From the NCBI RefSeq assembly GCF_019429625.1, contig NZ_JAHXRW010000002.1, positions 403,348 to 467,347 of the forward strand: 64,000 nt of DNA, in the 5' to 3' direction. The translations under genes and the position numbers were made by a program. The notes under the pieces were generated by a model that did no database searches, was not told the origin of the DNA, and was given only the letters and a program-made list of their open reading frames with translations. Source of the stretch: Celeribacter sp. PS-C1. GTDB taxonomy: Bacteria > Pseudomonadota > Alphaproteobacteria > Rhodobacterales > Rhodobacteraceae. Positions 52,634 through 60,775 of this stretch are shown piece after piece; position 1 is the first letter of the stretch, and the number at the start of each line of letters is the position of its first letter.

Positions 52634-53251
52634 TCAGGGCGTCAGCATCCGACGGAACAGCGTGTCGAGATAGGCCGCCGCATCTTCGAAATGCGCATCC
52701 CCCTCGGGCTGTAGGATCGCGCGCACCTGCGCATCGAAATCCGCGTAATGCTGAGTCGTGGACCAGATCGAGAAAATCAGGTGGTAGGGATTGACCGGCG
52801 CCAGTGCACCGGACGCGATCCATCCCTCGATCACGCGCGCCTTTTCATCGACAAGGCTTTTCAATTCGCCCTCGATTTTGTCCATGATGTTGGGGGCGCC
52901 CTGCACGATTTCGTTTGCGAACAACCGGCTTTCGCGGGGGAATTCGCGGGCCATTTCGAGTTTGCGCAAGACATAGGCGAGCAACTCTTCGACCGGCTCA
53001 CCGTCGGCCTCGATTTTTCGAAGAGGATCGAGCCAATTCTGCATCAACTCGTCGATCAAGGCCCGGTGGATCGCCACTTTCGAGGGAAAATAATAGAGCA
53101 AATTGGGTTTTGACAGACCTGCTGCTTTGGCGATCTGATCGAGCGTCGAGCCGCGAAAGCCGTGCTGTGAAAACACCTCCAGCGCTGCTTCCAGAATTGT
53201 TTCTGTGTTTTTTTTCTGAATTCTGGTCCGCGGCTGTTTTCCCGGCATCAT
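52634..53251 (-). CDS. rutR: RutR-like TetR-family pyrimidine regulator
   Basis: A 205-residue TetR regulator that closely follows E. coli RutR along its whole length: ALEVFSQHGFRGSTLDQIAK, GLSKPNLLYYFPSK, SRLFANEIVQGAPNIMD, LKSLVDEKARVIEGWI and HLIFSIWSTTQHYADF. RutR binds uracil and thymine and represses pyrimidine catabolic genes through TTGACCANNTGGTCAA. A perfect box stands before the amidohydrolase gene (54317-54332). The first two codons are both ATG (53251, 53248); either may be used. Confidence 0.93.
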   Translation of the reverse strand: MMPGKQPRTRIQKKNTETILEAALEVFSQHGFRGSTLDQIAKAAGLSKPNLLYYFPSKVAIHRALIDELMQNWLDPLRKIEADGEPVEELLAYVLRKLEMAREFPRESRLFANEIVQGAPNIMDKIEGELKSLVDEKARVIEGWIASGALAPVNPYHLIFSIWSTTQHYADFDAQVRAILQPEGDAHFEDAAAYLDTLFRRMLTP

Positions 53252-53379
53252 GCCTGCGATTCCCCTTCGCGTTTTTGCATCCCAATGAAGTAACGCATTC
53301 GCTTTGCTAAAAAAAGGTCAATCACGAAAAGCAGGCTCGGACAGGGGGCGAAGATCCTGTGTTGTGGTTGGCGCACAAC

Positions 53380-53412
53380 AAAAAAGGCGGCCCGGAATTA
53401 TAGCGGGCCGCC
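53380..53412 (-). terminator. Terminator after the DoxX-family gene
   Basis: On the minus strand GGCGGCCCG pairs with CGGGCCGCC (9 bp, 9-base loop), followed by T6. It lies 28 bases past the DoxX stop and also precedes rutR (start 53251), insulating it. Confidence 0.85.
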
Positions 53413-53440
53413 TCGATGAGATTTGTGTTTGGTGTGAGCC

Positions 53441-54013
53441 TCAGAACTCTTTTTTCAGTTTGCGGTCCAGAGAGAAATAGCCCCCTCCGAACGCTGCGAT
53501 CAGGGCTGCTCCGGCCGCCCAGAACAGGGAGGCGTAGATTGCTTTTTCCTGAATGCGCATGCCGAACATGGCACCGTTATCTGCCAAGAGTTGCGATTGT
53601 GCGGCGGAGGTCAAAAGTTCGGGGTTGGCCTGCAGGTAAGCCAGTCCTTCAACCGTGAAAAAGGCCTCGGGGTAGGGGTGCGCCATGTGGAACCACAGGG
53701 TGATGAGGAGCATGACGGCATTGGCGAGTGCGATGGGGCGTGTGAGGAGCCCGAAAGCAATCAGAAAGCCGCCGAAGAACTGCATTGCGGCGAGCATGGG
53801 CGAAAAGAGCCAGCCGGGGGAGATGCCGAGGGACTCGACAAAGCCGGATTGAGCCAGCGGGGCTTGGATTTTCGGCCAGCCGGCGACCACGAGCGAAAGA
53901 CCGATCGTGACGCGGAATGCGGCCCAGCCGAAGGGCTCGGCAATGGCGCTGTAGAACTTTTCGAGGGCTGGCAGGATGAGCCGTTGGCGTTGCGGAACAA
54001 AGATATCAGACAT
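53441..54013 (-). CDS. DoxX-family membrane protein
   Basis: A 190-residue DoxX-family integral membrane protein with four helices: FRVTIGLSLVVAGWPKI, MLAAMQFFGGFLIAFGLL, ALANAVMLLITLWFHMA and YASLFWAAGAALIAAFGG. The start at 54013 (MSDIFVPQ) has GGAGG upstream; the frame continues 57 codons further without support. DoxX proteins are linked to quinone/redox or thiosulfate metabolism, but function here is unknown. An FNR-type box and a second dyad lie 128-156 bases upstream. Confidence 0.85.
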   Translation of the reverse strand: MSDIFVPQRQRLILPALEKFYSAIAEPFGWAAFRVTIGLSLVVAGWPKIQAPLAQSGFVESLGISPGWLFSPMLAAMQFFGGFLIAFGLLTRPIALANAVMLLITLWFHMAHPYPEAFFTVEGLAYLQANPELLTSAAQSQLLADNGAMFGMRIQEKAIYASLFWAAGAALIAAFGGGYFSLDRKLKKEF

Positions 54014-54140
54014 GTGTGCCTCCTGTTGCGGACTGTAGGCGTTGTTGATGTCTTGGATGGTCCTCCGAACCCCGTATTTTTGCAATTCGCAACGATTTGA
54101 GCGTGGGTGTGCGGCGAGGCGCAGAAGTCGTGCGAAAATA

Positions 54141-54154
54141 TTGATCTGGATCAT
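54141..54154. promoter_or_regulatory. FNR-type box between DoxX gene and pydC
   Basis: TTGATCTGGATCAT matches TTGAT-N4-ATCAA at nine of ten positions. It is directly followed by the dyad TTGACG-CTG-CGTCAA (54155-54169). It may respond to oxygen and act on the DoxX gene (start 54013) or the divergent amidohydrolase gene. The rest of the 336-base gap 54014-54349 holds the RutR box and no gene. Confidence 0.5.
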
Positions 54155-54169
54155 TTGACGCTGCGTCAA
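54155..54169. promoter_or_regulatory. Perfect dyad TTGACG-CTG-CGTCAA
   Basis: A 6-bp perfect inverted repeat with a 3-base centre abuts the FNR-type box. Its half-sites resemble CRP/FNR-family half-sites (TTGAC) with one base more spacing. The binding protein is unknown. Confidence 0.4.
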
Positions 54170-54316
54170 GGAAGGCATGCTCAAGGTCTGCGATGTGTCA
54201 CTGACGGGTTGCCGGGCAGGGCTGCTTATTTTTTGCGCAATGTCTCACTCTTTGGGCGAAAGATTGTGGTGCGAAAGGAAAATCTTTGCAATCCTGCGGC
54301 GGAGCACGTCAATGTA

Positions 54317-54332
54317 TTGACCAAATGGTCAA
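54317..54332. promoter_or_regulatory. Perfect RutR operator
   Basis: TTGACCAAATGGTCAA is an exact match to TTGACCANNTGGTCAA, the E. coli RutR consensus, and the dyad extends outwards for a few more bases. It ends 17 bases before the ATG at 54350, a place where repressor would block transcription start or early elongation. The rutR homologue is 1.1 kb away. Confidence 0.85.
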
Positions 54333-54349
54333 TATATCTGGAGGGTCAG

Positions 54350-55597
54350 ATGAGCGCGGAAAACAATCTCAAGATCAACTCGGAGCGTCTCTGGGACAGC
54401 CTGATGGAGATGGCGAAGATCGGGCCGGGGATTGCAGGCGGGTGTAACCGCCAGACGCTGACCGATGAAGACGCCGAAGGGCGCAAGCTGTTTCAAAAGT
54501 GGTGCGAAGAGGCGGGGATGACGATGGGCGTCGATGCGATGGGCACGATGTTCATGACCCGCGAAGGCACCGACCCGGAGGCTTTGCCGGTGTACATGGG
54601 CTCGCACCTCGACACGCAACCTACGGGCGGAAAATACGACGGGGTTCTGGGCGTGTTGGGCGCCTTGGAGGCCGTGCGGACGATGAACGATCTCGGCATC
54701 AAGACCAAACACCCGATCGTGGTGACCAACTGGGCCAACGAAGAGGGTGCGCGCTTCGCGCCTGCCATGCTGGCTTCCGGTGTCTTTGCGGGCAAAATCG
54801 CGTTGGATTATGCCTACGGGCGCACCGACCTTGAGGGAAAGACCTATGGCGAGGAACTGGCCCGCATCGGCTGGAAAGGCGACGAAGAGGTCGGCGCGCG
54901 CAAGATGCATGCTTACTATGAGCTACACATCGAGCAGGGTCCGATTTTGGAGGCCGAGGGCAAGGACATCGGGGTGGTAACCCACTGCCAAGGGCTCTGG
55001 TGGCTCGAATTCACGCTCACCGGCAAAGAGGCGCACACCGGTTCGACCCCGATGGCGATGCGCACCAACGCAGGGCTCGCCATGGCGCGGATTTTGGAGA
55101 TGGTGCAAGAGGTGGCGATGGATCACCAACCCAATGCCGTGGGCGGTGTCGGTCAGATGCAATTCACGCCCAATTCGCGCAACGTGCTGCCGGGCGCCGT
55201 GGTGTTCACTGTCGACATCCGGACGCCGGACATTGCAAAACTGACCTCCATGCGGAGCCAGATCGAAGAGCGCGCGGAGAAGATCTGTGAAGAGATCGGG
55301 GTGGGGTGTGCCGTCGAACCCGTCGGCCATTTCGATCCGGTGACCTTTACGCCGGAACTGGTGTCGAATGTGCGAAAAGCTGCGGAAACGCTGGGCTATT
55401 CGCATATGGACATCGTTTCGGGCGCGGGTCACGATGCCTGCTGGGCCGCCGCTGTGGCGCCCACGACGATGATCATGTGTCCTTGTGTCGACGGTCTGTC
55501 GCATAATGAGGCCGAAGAGATCAGCCCGGAATGGGCGGCTGCGGGGACCGATGTGCTGTTGCATGCGGTCTTGGAAACCGCTGAGATCGTGGAATGA
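54350..55597 (+). CDS. pydC: N-carbamoyl-beta-alanine amidohydrolase (Zn-dependent hydantoinase/carbamoylase family)
   Basis: A 415-residue M20-type amidohydrolase. Metal ligands are in GSHLDTQPTGGKYDG, NEEGARFAP and YELHIEQGPILE, with GAGHDACWAAAVAPTTM near the C-terminus. It cleaves N-carbamoyl-beta-alanine to beta-alanine, CO2 and ammonia, the last step of reductive pyrimidine breakdown; allantoate amidohydrolase is the nearest alternative. The start at 54350 (MSAENNLKINS) follows GGAGGG and lies just after the perfect RutR box; frames starting upstream cross the operator. Confidence 0.88.
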   Translation: MSAENNLKINSERLWDSLMEMAKIGPGIAGGCNRQTLTDEDAEGRKLFQKWCEEAGMTMGVDAMGTMFMTREGTDPEALPVYMGSHLDTQPTGGKYDGVLGVLGALEAVRTMNDLGIKTKHPIVVTNWANEEGARFAPAMLASGVFAGKIALDYAYGRTDLEGKTYGEELARIGWKGDEEVGARKMHAYYELHIEQGPILEAEGKDIGVVTHCQGLWWLEFTLTGKEAHTGSTPMAMRTNAGLAMARILEMVQEVAMDHQPNAVGGVGQMQFTPNSRNVLPGAVVFTVDIRTPDIAKLTSMRSQIEERAEKICEEIGVGCAVEPVGHFDPVTFTPELVSNVRKAAETLGYSHMDIVSGAGHDACWAAAVAPTTMIMCPCVDGLSHNEAEEISPEWAAAGTDVLLHAVLETAEIVE

Positions 55598-55669
55598 GTA
55601 TTTGAGCCAAGAAGAAGCAGGAGCGCGCCGGGGATAAGGCGCGCCGCTTTTGCCAACAAGGAGAGAGTT

Positions 55670-57124
55670 ATGAGCAAGGTGATCAAAGGCGGCACGGTCG
55701 TCACCGCCGATTTGACCTACAAGGCCGATGTGAAAATCGAGGATGGCAAGATTGTCGAGATAGGGCCGGACCTGACGGGCGACGAGATTCTCGATGCGGA
55801 GGGCTGTTTTGTGATGCCGGGCGGGATCGACCCGCATACGCATTTGGAAATGCCCTTCATGGGAACGCATTCCTCGGATGATTTCTACGCCGGCACGCGC
55901 GCGGCTCTGGCGGGCGGCACCACGATGGTCGTCGATTTCGCGCTGCCCGATCCGGGGCAGTCGCTTTTGGATGCGATCAAGGTCTGGGACAACAAATCGG
56001 CACGGGCCTGCTGCGACTATTCCTTCCACATGGCGATCACCTGGTGGGGCGAGCAGGTCTTTGATGAGATGAAGATCATCACCGAAGAAAAAGGCATCAA
56101 CACCTTCAAACATTTCATGGCTTATAAGGGCTCTTTGATGGTGAACGATGACGAGATGTTCGCCTCTTTCAAACGCTGCGCCGAGCTGGGCGCGACGCCT
56201 TTGGTCCATGCCGAGAATGGCGATCTTGTGGCCGAGATGACGACGAAACTTCTGGCCGAGGGCAACACTGGCCCGGAAGCGCATGCCTATTCGCGGCCTT
56301 CTCAGGTCGAGGGCGAGGCGACCAACCGCGCGATTATGATCGCCGACATGGCGGGTGCGCCGCTCTATGTCGTGCATACGTCTTGCGAAGAGGCCCACGA
56401 AGCCATTCGCCGCGCCAAAATGAACGGCAAACGTGTTTGGGGCGAGCCGCTGATCCAGCACCTTGTGTTGGACGAGAGCGAGTATTTCAACGAGGACTGG
56501 GACCACGCCGCGCGTCGTGTGATGTCGCCGCCTTTCCGCAACAAAAAGCATCAGGACAGCCTCTGGGCCGGTCTGGCGTCGGGCACGCTCTCCTGTGTCG
56601 CGACGGACCACTGTGCTTTCACGACCGAGCAGAAACGCTACGGCGTCGGCGATTTCTCGAAAATCCCGAACGGCACGGGCGGTTTGGAAGATCGCTTGCC
56701 GGTGCTTTGGACCATGGGTGTCGAGACAGGCCGCATCACGATGAATGAATTTGTGGCCGTAACTTCCACGAATATCGCGAAAATCCTCAACTGCTATCCG
56801 CAGAAGGGTGCGGTTCTCGTAGGGGCGGATGCCGACCTGATCGTGATGGATCCGACGATGTCCAAAACCATCAAGGCTGAGACACAGGCCTCGTCGATTG
56901 ACTACAACGTCTTTGAAGGAATCGAGGTCACGGCGCTGCCGCGTTACGTCCTGACCCGCGGCTTTGTGGCGGTCGACAAAGGCGAGCTGAAGGCGAAGGA
57001 AGGCCATGGCGAGTTCATCGCCCGCGACCCGAATGCGACGGTGAACAAGGCGCTGTCGAAGTGGAAAGAACTGACCGCACCGCGCCCGGTGGAACGCGCT
57101 GGCATTCCGGTGACCGGCGTCTGA
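55670..57124 (+). CDS. pydB: Dihydropyrimidinase (D-hydantoinase)
   Basis: A 484-residue cyclic amidohydrolase. Metal-site features are GGIDPHTHLEMPFMG, the carboxylated lysine in FKHFMAYKGSLMV, LVHAENGD, YVVHTSCEEA and CVATDHCAF. It opens dihydrouracil to N-carbamoyl-beta-alanine, linking PreTA and the upstream amidohydrolase. It is 72 bases downstream of that gene with its own GGAGAG ribosome site and probably shares the RutR-controlled promoter. Confidence 0.93.
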   Translation: MSKVIKGGTVVTADLTYKADVKIEDGKIVEIGPDLTGDEILDAEGCFVMPGGIDPHTHLEMPFMGTHSSDDFYAGTRAALAGGTTMVVDFALPDPGQSLLDAIKVWDNKSARACCDYSFHMAITWWGEQVFDEMKIITEEKGINTFKHFMAYKGSLMVNDDEMFASFKRCAELGATPLVHAENGDLVAEMTTKLLAEGNTGPEAHAYSRPSQVEGEATNRAIMIADMAGAPLYVVHTSCEEAHEAIRRAKMNGKRVWGEPLIQHLVLDESEYFNEDWDHAARRVMSPPFRNKKHQDSLWAGLASGTLSCVATDHCAFTTEQKRYGVGDFSKIPNGTGGLEDRLPVLWTMGVETGRITMNEFVAVTSTNIAKILNCYPQKGAVLVGADADLIVMDPTMSKTIKAETQASSIDYNVFEGIEVTALPRYVLTRGFVAVDKGELKAKEGHGEFIARDPNATVNKALSKWKELTAPRPVERAGIPVTGV

Positions 57125-57217
57125 GCCAAACGGCGAAAAAGGGTGTGGCCGTCTCAGGCCCGCCCGCACAACAGGGGACAGACCGCGAAAACGCGGCGAG
57201 TATAAAGACATTAGCCA

Positions 57218-57994
57218 ATGAAAAAGCCAGTCATCGACGCGCAGAACGTCGATCTTACCTTTCAGACCAACGACGGGCCCGTGCACGCGCTCAAGGACGT
57301 CAATCTCCAGATCAACAAGGGGGATTTCGTGTCCTTCATCGGGCCGTCGGGATGTGGCAAGACCACGTTCTTGCGCTGCATCGCGGGGCTTGAGACACCG
57401 ACGGGTGGCTCGCTAACGGTCAACGGTTTGACGCCCGAAGAGGCCCGGAAATCGCGCTCCTACGGATATGTGTTTCAGGCGGCTGGGCTTTATCCGTGGC
57501 GGACGATTGCGGGGAACATCAAGCTGCCGCTGGAGATCATGGATTTCCCGAAAGCGGAGATGGACAAGCGCGTTGAGAAGGTGCTGGATCTTGTAGACCT
57601 CAAGGGGTTTGGCAAAAAATACCCGTGGCAGCTTTCGGGCGGGATGCAGCAACGCGCCTCGATTGCCCGCGCGCTGGCCTTTGATGCCGAGATTTTGTTG
57701 ATGGACGAACCCTTTGGCGCCTTGGACGAGATCGTGCGCGACAAGTTGAACGAAGAACTCCTCAAACTCTGGGCGGCGACCAACAAGACCATCGGTTTCG
57801 TGACCCACTCGATCCCCGAGGCGGTGTATCTCTCGACGAAAATCGTCGTCATGAGCCCACGGCCCGGACGGATCACCGATGTGATTGAGAGCCCGCTGCC
57901 GAAAGAGCGCCCGCTCGACATCCGCGACACACCGGAATTCATCGAGATCGCGCATCGGGTTCGGGACGGCCTCCGTGCGGGGCATGAGGCATGA
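57218..57994 (+). CDS. ABC importer ATP-binding protein (NMT1-type, pyrimidine cluster)
   Basis: A 258-residue ATPase: Walker A GPSGCGKTTF, signature LSGGMQQRA, Walker B ILLMDEPFGALDE, H-loop GFVTHSIPEAV. The Q-loop YVFQAAGLYPWRTI is typical of the SsuB/TauB/ThiZ group. Its stop overlaps the first permease gene by four bases. The position after pydBC indicates import of a pyrimidine or related base. Confidence 0.93.
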   Translation: MKKPVIDAQNVDLTFQTNDGPVHALKDVNLQINKGDFVSFIGPSGCGKTTFLRCIAGLETPTGGSLTVNGLTPEEARKSRSYGYVFQAAGLYPWRTIAGNIKLPLEIMDFPKAEMDKRVEKVLDLVDLKGFGKKYPWQLSGGMQQRASIARALAFDAEILLMDEPFGALDEIVRDKLNEELLKLWAATNKTIGFVTHSIPEAVYLSTKIVVMSPRPGRITDVIESPLPKERPLDIRDTPEFIEIAHRVRDGLRAGHEA

Positions 57995-58860
57995 GTAAAA
58001 TCATTCCCGTCCTTACTGTCCTCGTAGCGCTCATCGTCATCTGGTACGCGGCGGCCGTGAAGATGAACAGCACATGGACCTATGATCAAGCCGAACGCGC
58101 AGGCAGTGAGGTCACGATTTCCGAACTTATCACCGACACCATGTCGCAAAAGCGCCCGCTCTTGCCCGCGCCGCATCAGATCATGGCGGAGCTTTGGGAC
58201 ACCACGGTCGAGAAGAAAATCACCTCGAAACGCTCGATGGTCTATCAGGGGTCTATTACACTGAAGACCACGCTTCTGGGCTTTGGTTTCGGCATCGTGA
58301 TCGGTATCGCTTTGGCGACCGTCATCGTGCTGAGCCGGATCGGGCGACTGACCCTCATGCCCTGGGCGATCATTTCCCAGACCATTCCGATTGTGGCCTT
58401 GGCGCCGATCATCGTCGTGCTATCCAACGCAGTCGGCACCGGCACGCTCATGGTGCCCAAGGCGATCATCGCCGCTTATCTGAGCTTTTATCCAGTGTTG
58501 GTTTCCATGGTCAAAGGCCTGCAAAGCCCCGATCAGATGCAGCTCGATCTGTTGAAAACCTACGGCGCGAGCCAGAGCGAAGTGTTCTGGAAACTGCGTC
58601 TGCCGTCGTCCATGCCCTATTTCTTTGCCTCGCTCAAAGTCTCCGTTGCCGCCGCTTTTGTCGGAGCAGTGGTGGCGGAACTTTCCACCTCGGCCATCGC
58701 GGGGCTTGGCGCGCGGATGTTGATCGGGTCGCAGTTCGGCGAGCCGATGATCATGTGGGCGGCGCTCTTCGCGGCGGCGATCCTGGCCGCGATCCTGATT
58801 TTCCTCGTCGGCGGGTTTGAAAAACTCGCGCGCAATCTTATGGGAGGGCGTGCGGTATGA
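57991..58860 (+). CDS. ABC importer permease 1 (pyrimidine cluster)
   Basis: A 289-residue permease. One N-terminal helix (IIPVLTVLVALIVIWYAAAV) is followed by an unusual soluble stretch of about 70 residues before the BPD_transp_1 core. The ATPase-docking loop is TYGASQSEVFWKLRLPSSMP. It overlaps both neighbours by four bases. With the second permease it should form a heterodimeric channel. Confidence 0.9.
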   Translation: MSKIIPVLTVLVALIVIWYAAAVKMNSTWTYDQAERAGSEVTISELITDTMSQKRPLLPAPHQIMAELWDTTVEKKITSKRSMVYQGSITLKTTLLGFGFGIVIGIALATVIVLSRIGRLTLMPWAIISQTIPIVALAPIIVVLSNAVGTGTLMVPKAIIAAYLSFYPVLVSMVKGLQSPDQMQLDLLKTYGASQSEVFWKLRLPSSMPYFFASLKVSVAAAFVGAVVAELSTSAIAGLGARMLIGSQFGEPMIMWAALFAAAILAAILIFLVGGFEKLARNLMGGRAV

Positions 58861-59630
58861 GACCCGACACGACGTTCGAGAAAATCGCATGGCCTCTGGG
58901 TTTCGGCCTTTTGGTGCTGGTGCTTTGGGAGGTCGTGGTGCGCGTCTTTGGCGTCTCTCCCGCGATCCTGCCGCCTCCGACTGCGATTGGTGCCGCCATG
59001 GCCGGGTCGCTGCCGATCCTTTGGGAAGACTGGGTGCAAACCGTGGTCAAAGGGGCCTTGAATGGACTCTGGATGGGCACGCTTGCAGCACTCATTCTGG
59101 CGCTGATCATCGACCGCTTCGACTTCCTGAAACGTGGCCTCATGCCGGTCGCGAATTTCTTTGCCGCGCTGCCCATTGTGGGCCTCGCGCCGATCATGGT
59201 GATGTGGTTCGGCTTTGACTGGCATTCCAAGGCCGCCGTGGTTGCCATCATGGTGTTTTTCCCCATGTTGGTGAACATCTTAGGCGGTTTGGCGGCGGTC
59301 GATCCGATGCACCGCGACCTGATGCGCACCTATGGCGCAACGCATATTCAAACGCTCCATAAATTGCGCGGACCGGCGGCGCTTCCTTTCCTGTTCAACG
59401 GGTTGAAAATCGCCACCTCTCTGGCGCTTATCGGGGCGATTGTTGCTGAATATTTTGGCTCTCCGATCCGGGGCATGGGCTTTCGCATCACGACAGAGAT
59501 GGGACGCTTGGCAACGGACATGGTTTGGGCTGAGATTGTGGTGTCTGCCGTCACCGGGACCGCACTTTACGGTCTGGTTGCGGGCATCGAAAAACGGGTG
59601 ACCTTCTGGCACCCCTCACAACGCGGGTAA
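58857..59630 (+). CDS. ABC importer permease 2 (pyrimidine cluster)
   Basis: A 257-residue permease of the SsuC/ThiX type with about six helices, including IAWPLGFGLLVLVLWEVVVR and PIVGLAPIMVMWFG. The docking loop is TYGATHIQTLHKLRGPAALP. It overlaps permease 1 by four bases. The binding-protein gene follows after 68 bases with its own strong ribosome site (TTGGAGG). Confidence 0.92.
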   Translation: MRPDTTFEKIAWPLGFGLLVLVLWEVVVRVFGVSPAILPPPTAIGAAMAGSLPILWEDWVQTVVKGALNGLWMGTLAALILALIIDRFDFLKRGLMPVANFFAALPIVGLAPIMVMWFGFDWHSKAAVVAIMVFFPMLVNILGGLAAVDPMHRDLMRTYGATHIQTLHKLRGPAALPFLFNGLKIATSLALIGAIVAEYFGSPIRGMGFRITTEMGRLATDMVWAEIVVSAVTGTALYGLVAGIEKRVTFWHPSQRG

Positions 59631-59698
59631 ACCCGCGACTTTGACTGGCACGGGAAAAAAATCTCGGCCGAAAGACACAACTTGGAGGTTGTAACACG

Positions 59699-60682
59699 AT
59701 GAAAAAGCTACTGACGAGCGCCGCTGCTCTGGCCGCTATGGGGTCTGGCGCCTTCGCCGCAGATGACGTGACGCTTCAGCTCAAATGGGTCACGCAGGCC
59801 CAATTCGCGGGCTACTATGTGGCGCTAGAGAAAGGGTTCTATGAAGAGGCCGATCTCAATGTGACGATCAAACCGGGCGGTCCGGATGTGGCGCCGGTGC
59901 AGGTTCTCTTGGGCGGTGGCGCCGATGTTATGGTCGACTGGATGCCGTCGGCTTTGGCCGCGCGTGAAAACGGCGCGCCGGTGGTGAACATCGCGCAGCC
60001 CTACAAATCGTCCGGCATGATGCTGACCTGTCTGAAAGAAACCGGCATCACTGGCCCTGAGGATTTCCCGGGCAAGACGCTGGGCGTTTGGTTCTACGGC
60101 AACGAATATCCGTTCCTCTCGTGGATGGGCAAACTCGACATTCCGACCGACGGGTCCGAGGGCGGTGTGACGGTCCTCAAACAGGGCTTTAACGTCGATC
60201 CGTTGTTGCAAAAACAGGCCGCCTGTATCTCCACCATGACCTATAACGAATATTGGCAGGTCATCGACGCCGGCATTTCCGCCGACGATCTCATCACCTT
60301 CAAATACGAAGACCAAGACGTCGCGACGCTCGAAGACGGTCTCTATGTGCTCGAAGAGAGCCTTGCCGATGAGGCCTTCAAAGAGAAAATGGTCCGCTTT
60401 GTCGCCGCCTCCATGGAGGGCTGGAAATACGCCGAAGCGAACCCGGAAGAGGCCGCCGAGATTGTGCTTGAGTATGACGAAACCGGCGCGCAGACCATGG
60501 AACATCAGGTCCGTATGATGTCCGAAGTGGCCAAGCTGACCGCGGGCTCCAACGGCGCGCTGGACGTGTCCGATTACGAGCGCACCGTGGCGTCCTTGCT
60601 CTCCGGCGGCTCCGATCCGGTGATCACCAAGGAGCCGGAAGGCGCCTATACGCTCGAAATCACCGACGCCGCGCTGAAGTAA
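59699..60682 (+). CDS. NMT1/THI5-like substrate-binding protein (pyrimidine cluster)
   Basis: A 327-residue periplasmic binding protein. The signal peptide is KKLLTSAAALAAMGSGAFA. The NMT1 core is LQLKWVTQAQFAGYYVALEKG and VTIKPGGPDVAPVQVLLGGG; KTLGVWFYGNEYPFLSWMGK lies in the hinge region. It shares the family and layout of the protein at 20468 but not its details, so ligands may differ. In this operon a pyrimidine base or dihydropyrimidine is the probable ligand. It is last rather than first in its operon. Confidence 0.92.
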   Translation: MKKLLTSAAALAAMGSGAFAADDVTLQLKWVTQAQFAGYYVALEKGFYEEADLNVTIKPGGPDVAPVQVLLGGGADVMVDWMPSALAARENGAPVVNIAQPYKSSGMMLTCLKETGITGPEDFPGKTLGVWFYGNEYPFLSWMGKLDIPTDGSEGGVTVLKQGFNVDPLLQKQAACISTMTYNEYWQVIDAGISADDLITFKYEDQDVATLEDGLYVLEESLADEAFKEKMVRFVAASMEGWKYAEANPEEAAEIVLEYDETGAQTMEHQVRMMSEVAKLTAGSNGALDVSDYERTVASLLSGGSDPVITKEPEGAYTLEITDAALK

Positions 60683-60707
60683 GTCACTTTATTTCGGTCA
60701 AAAAAGA

Positions 60708-60734
60708 CCCGCCCCGGAGCTGATCCGGGGCGGG
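60708..60734. terminator. 11-bp hairpin between convergent genes
   Basis: CCCGCCCCGGA pairs perfectly with TCCGGGGCGGG around a 5-base loop. On the minus strand it is followed by a T-run (TCTTTTTTG), so it ends the PRC-barrel transcript; it may also stop the importer operon from the other side. Confidence 0.8.
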
Positions 60735-60739
60735 CTTCA

Positions 60740-60764
60740 CATATCCCGAGGCAGGAGGGATATG
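60740..60764. other. Second hairpin before the PRC-barrel gene end
   Basis: CATATCCC pairs perfectly with GGGATATG around a 9-base loop, six bases from the stronger hairpin at 60708. Tandem hairpins in a convergent gap suggest bidirectional termination or mRNA protection. Confidence 0.5.
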
Positions 60765-60775
60765 CGTGTCTGAAA

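Noticed and set aside
54923..57286. 787-codon minus-strand open frame opposite pydC/pydB
   Set aside because: Longest shadow in the window; its translation has no motif and the plus strand encodes complete enzymes.
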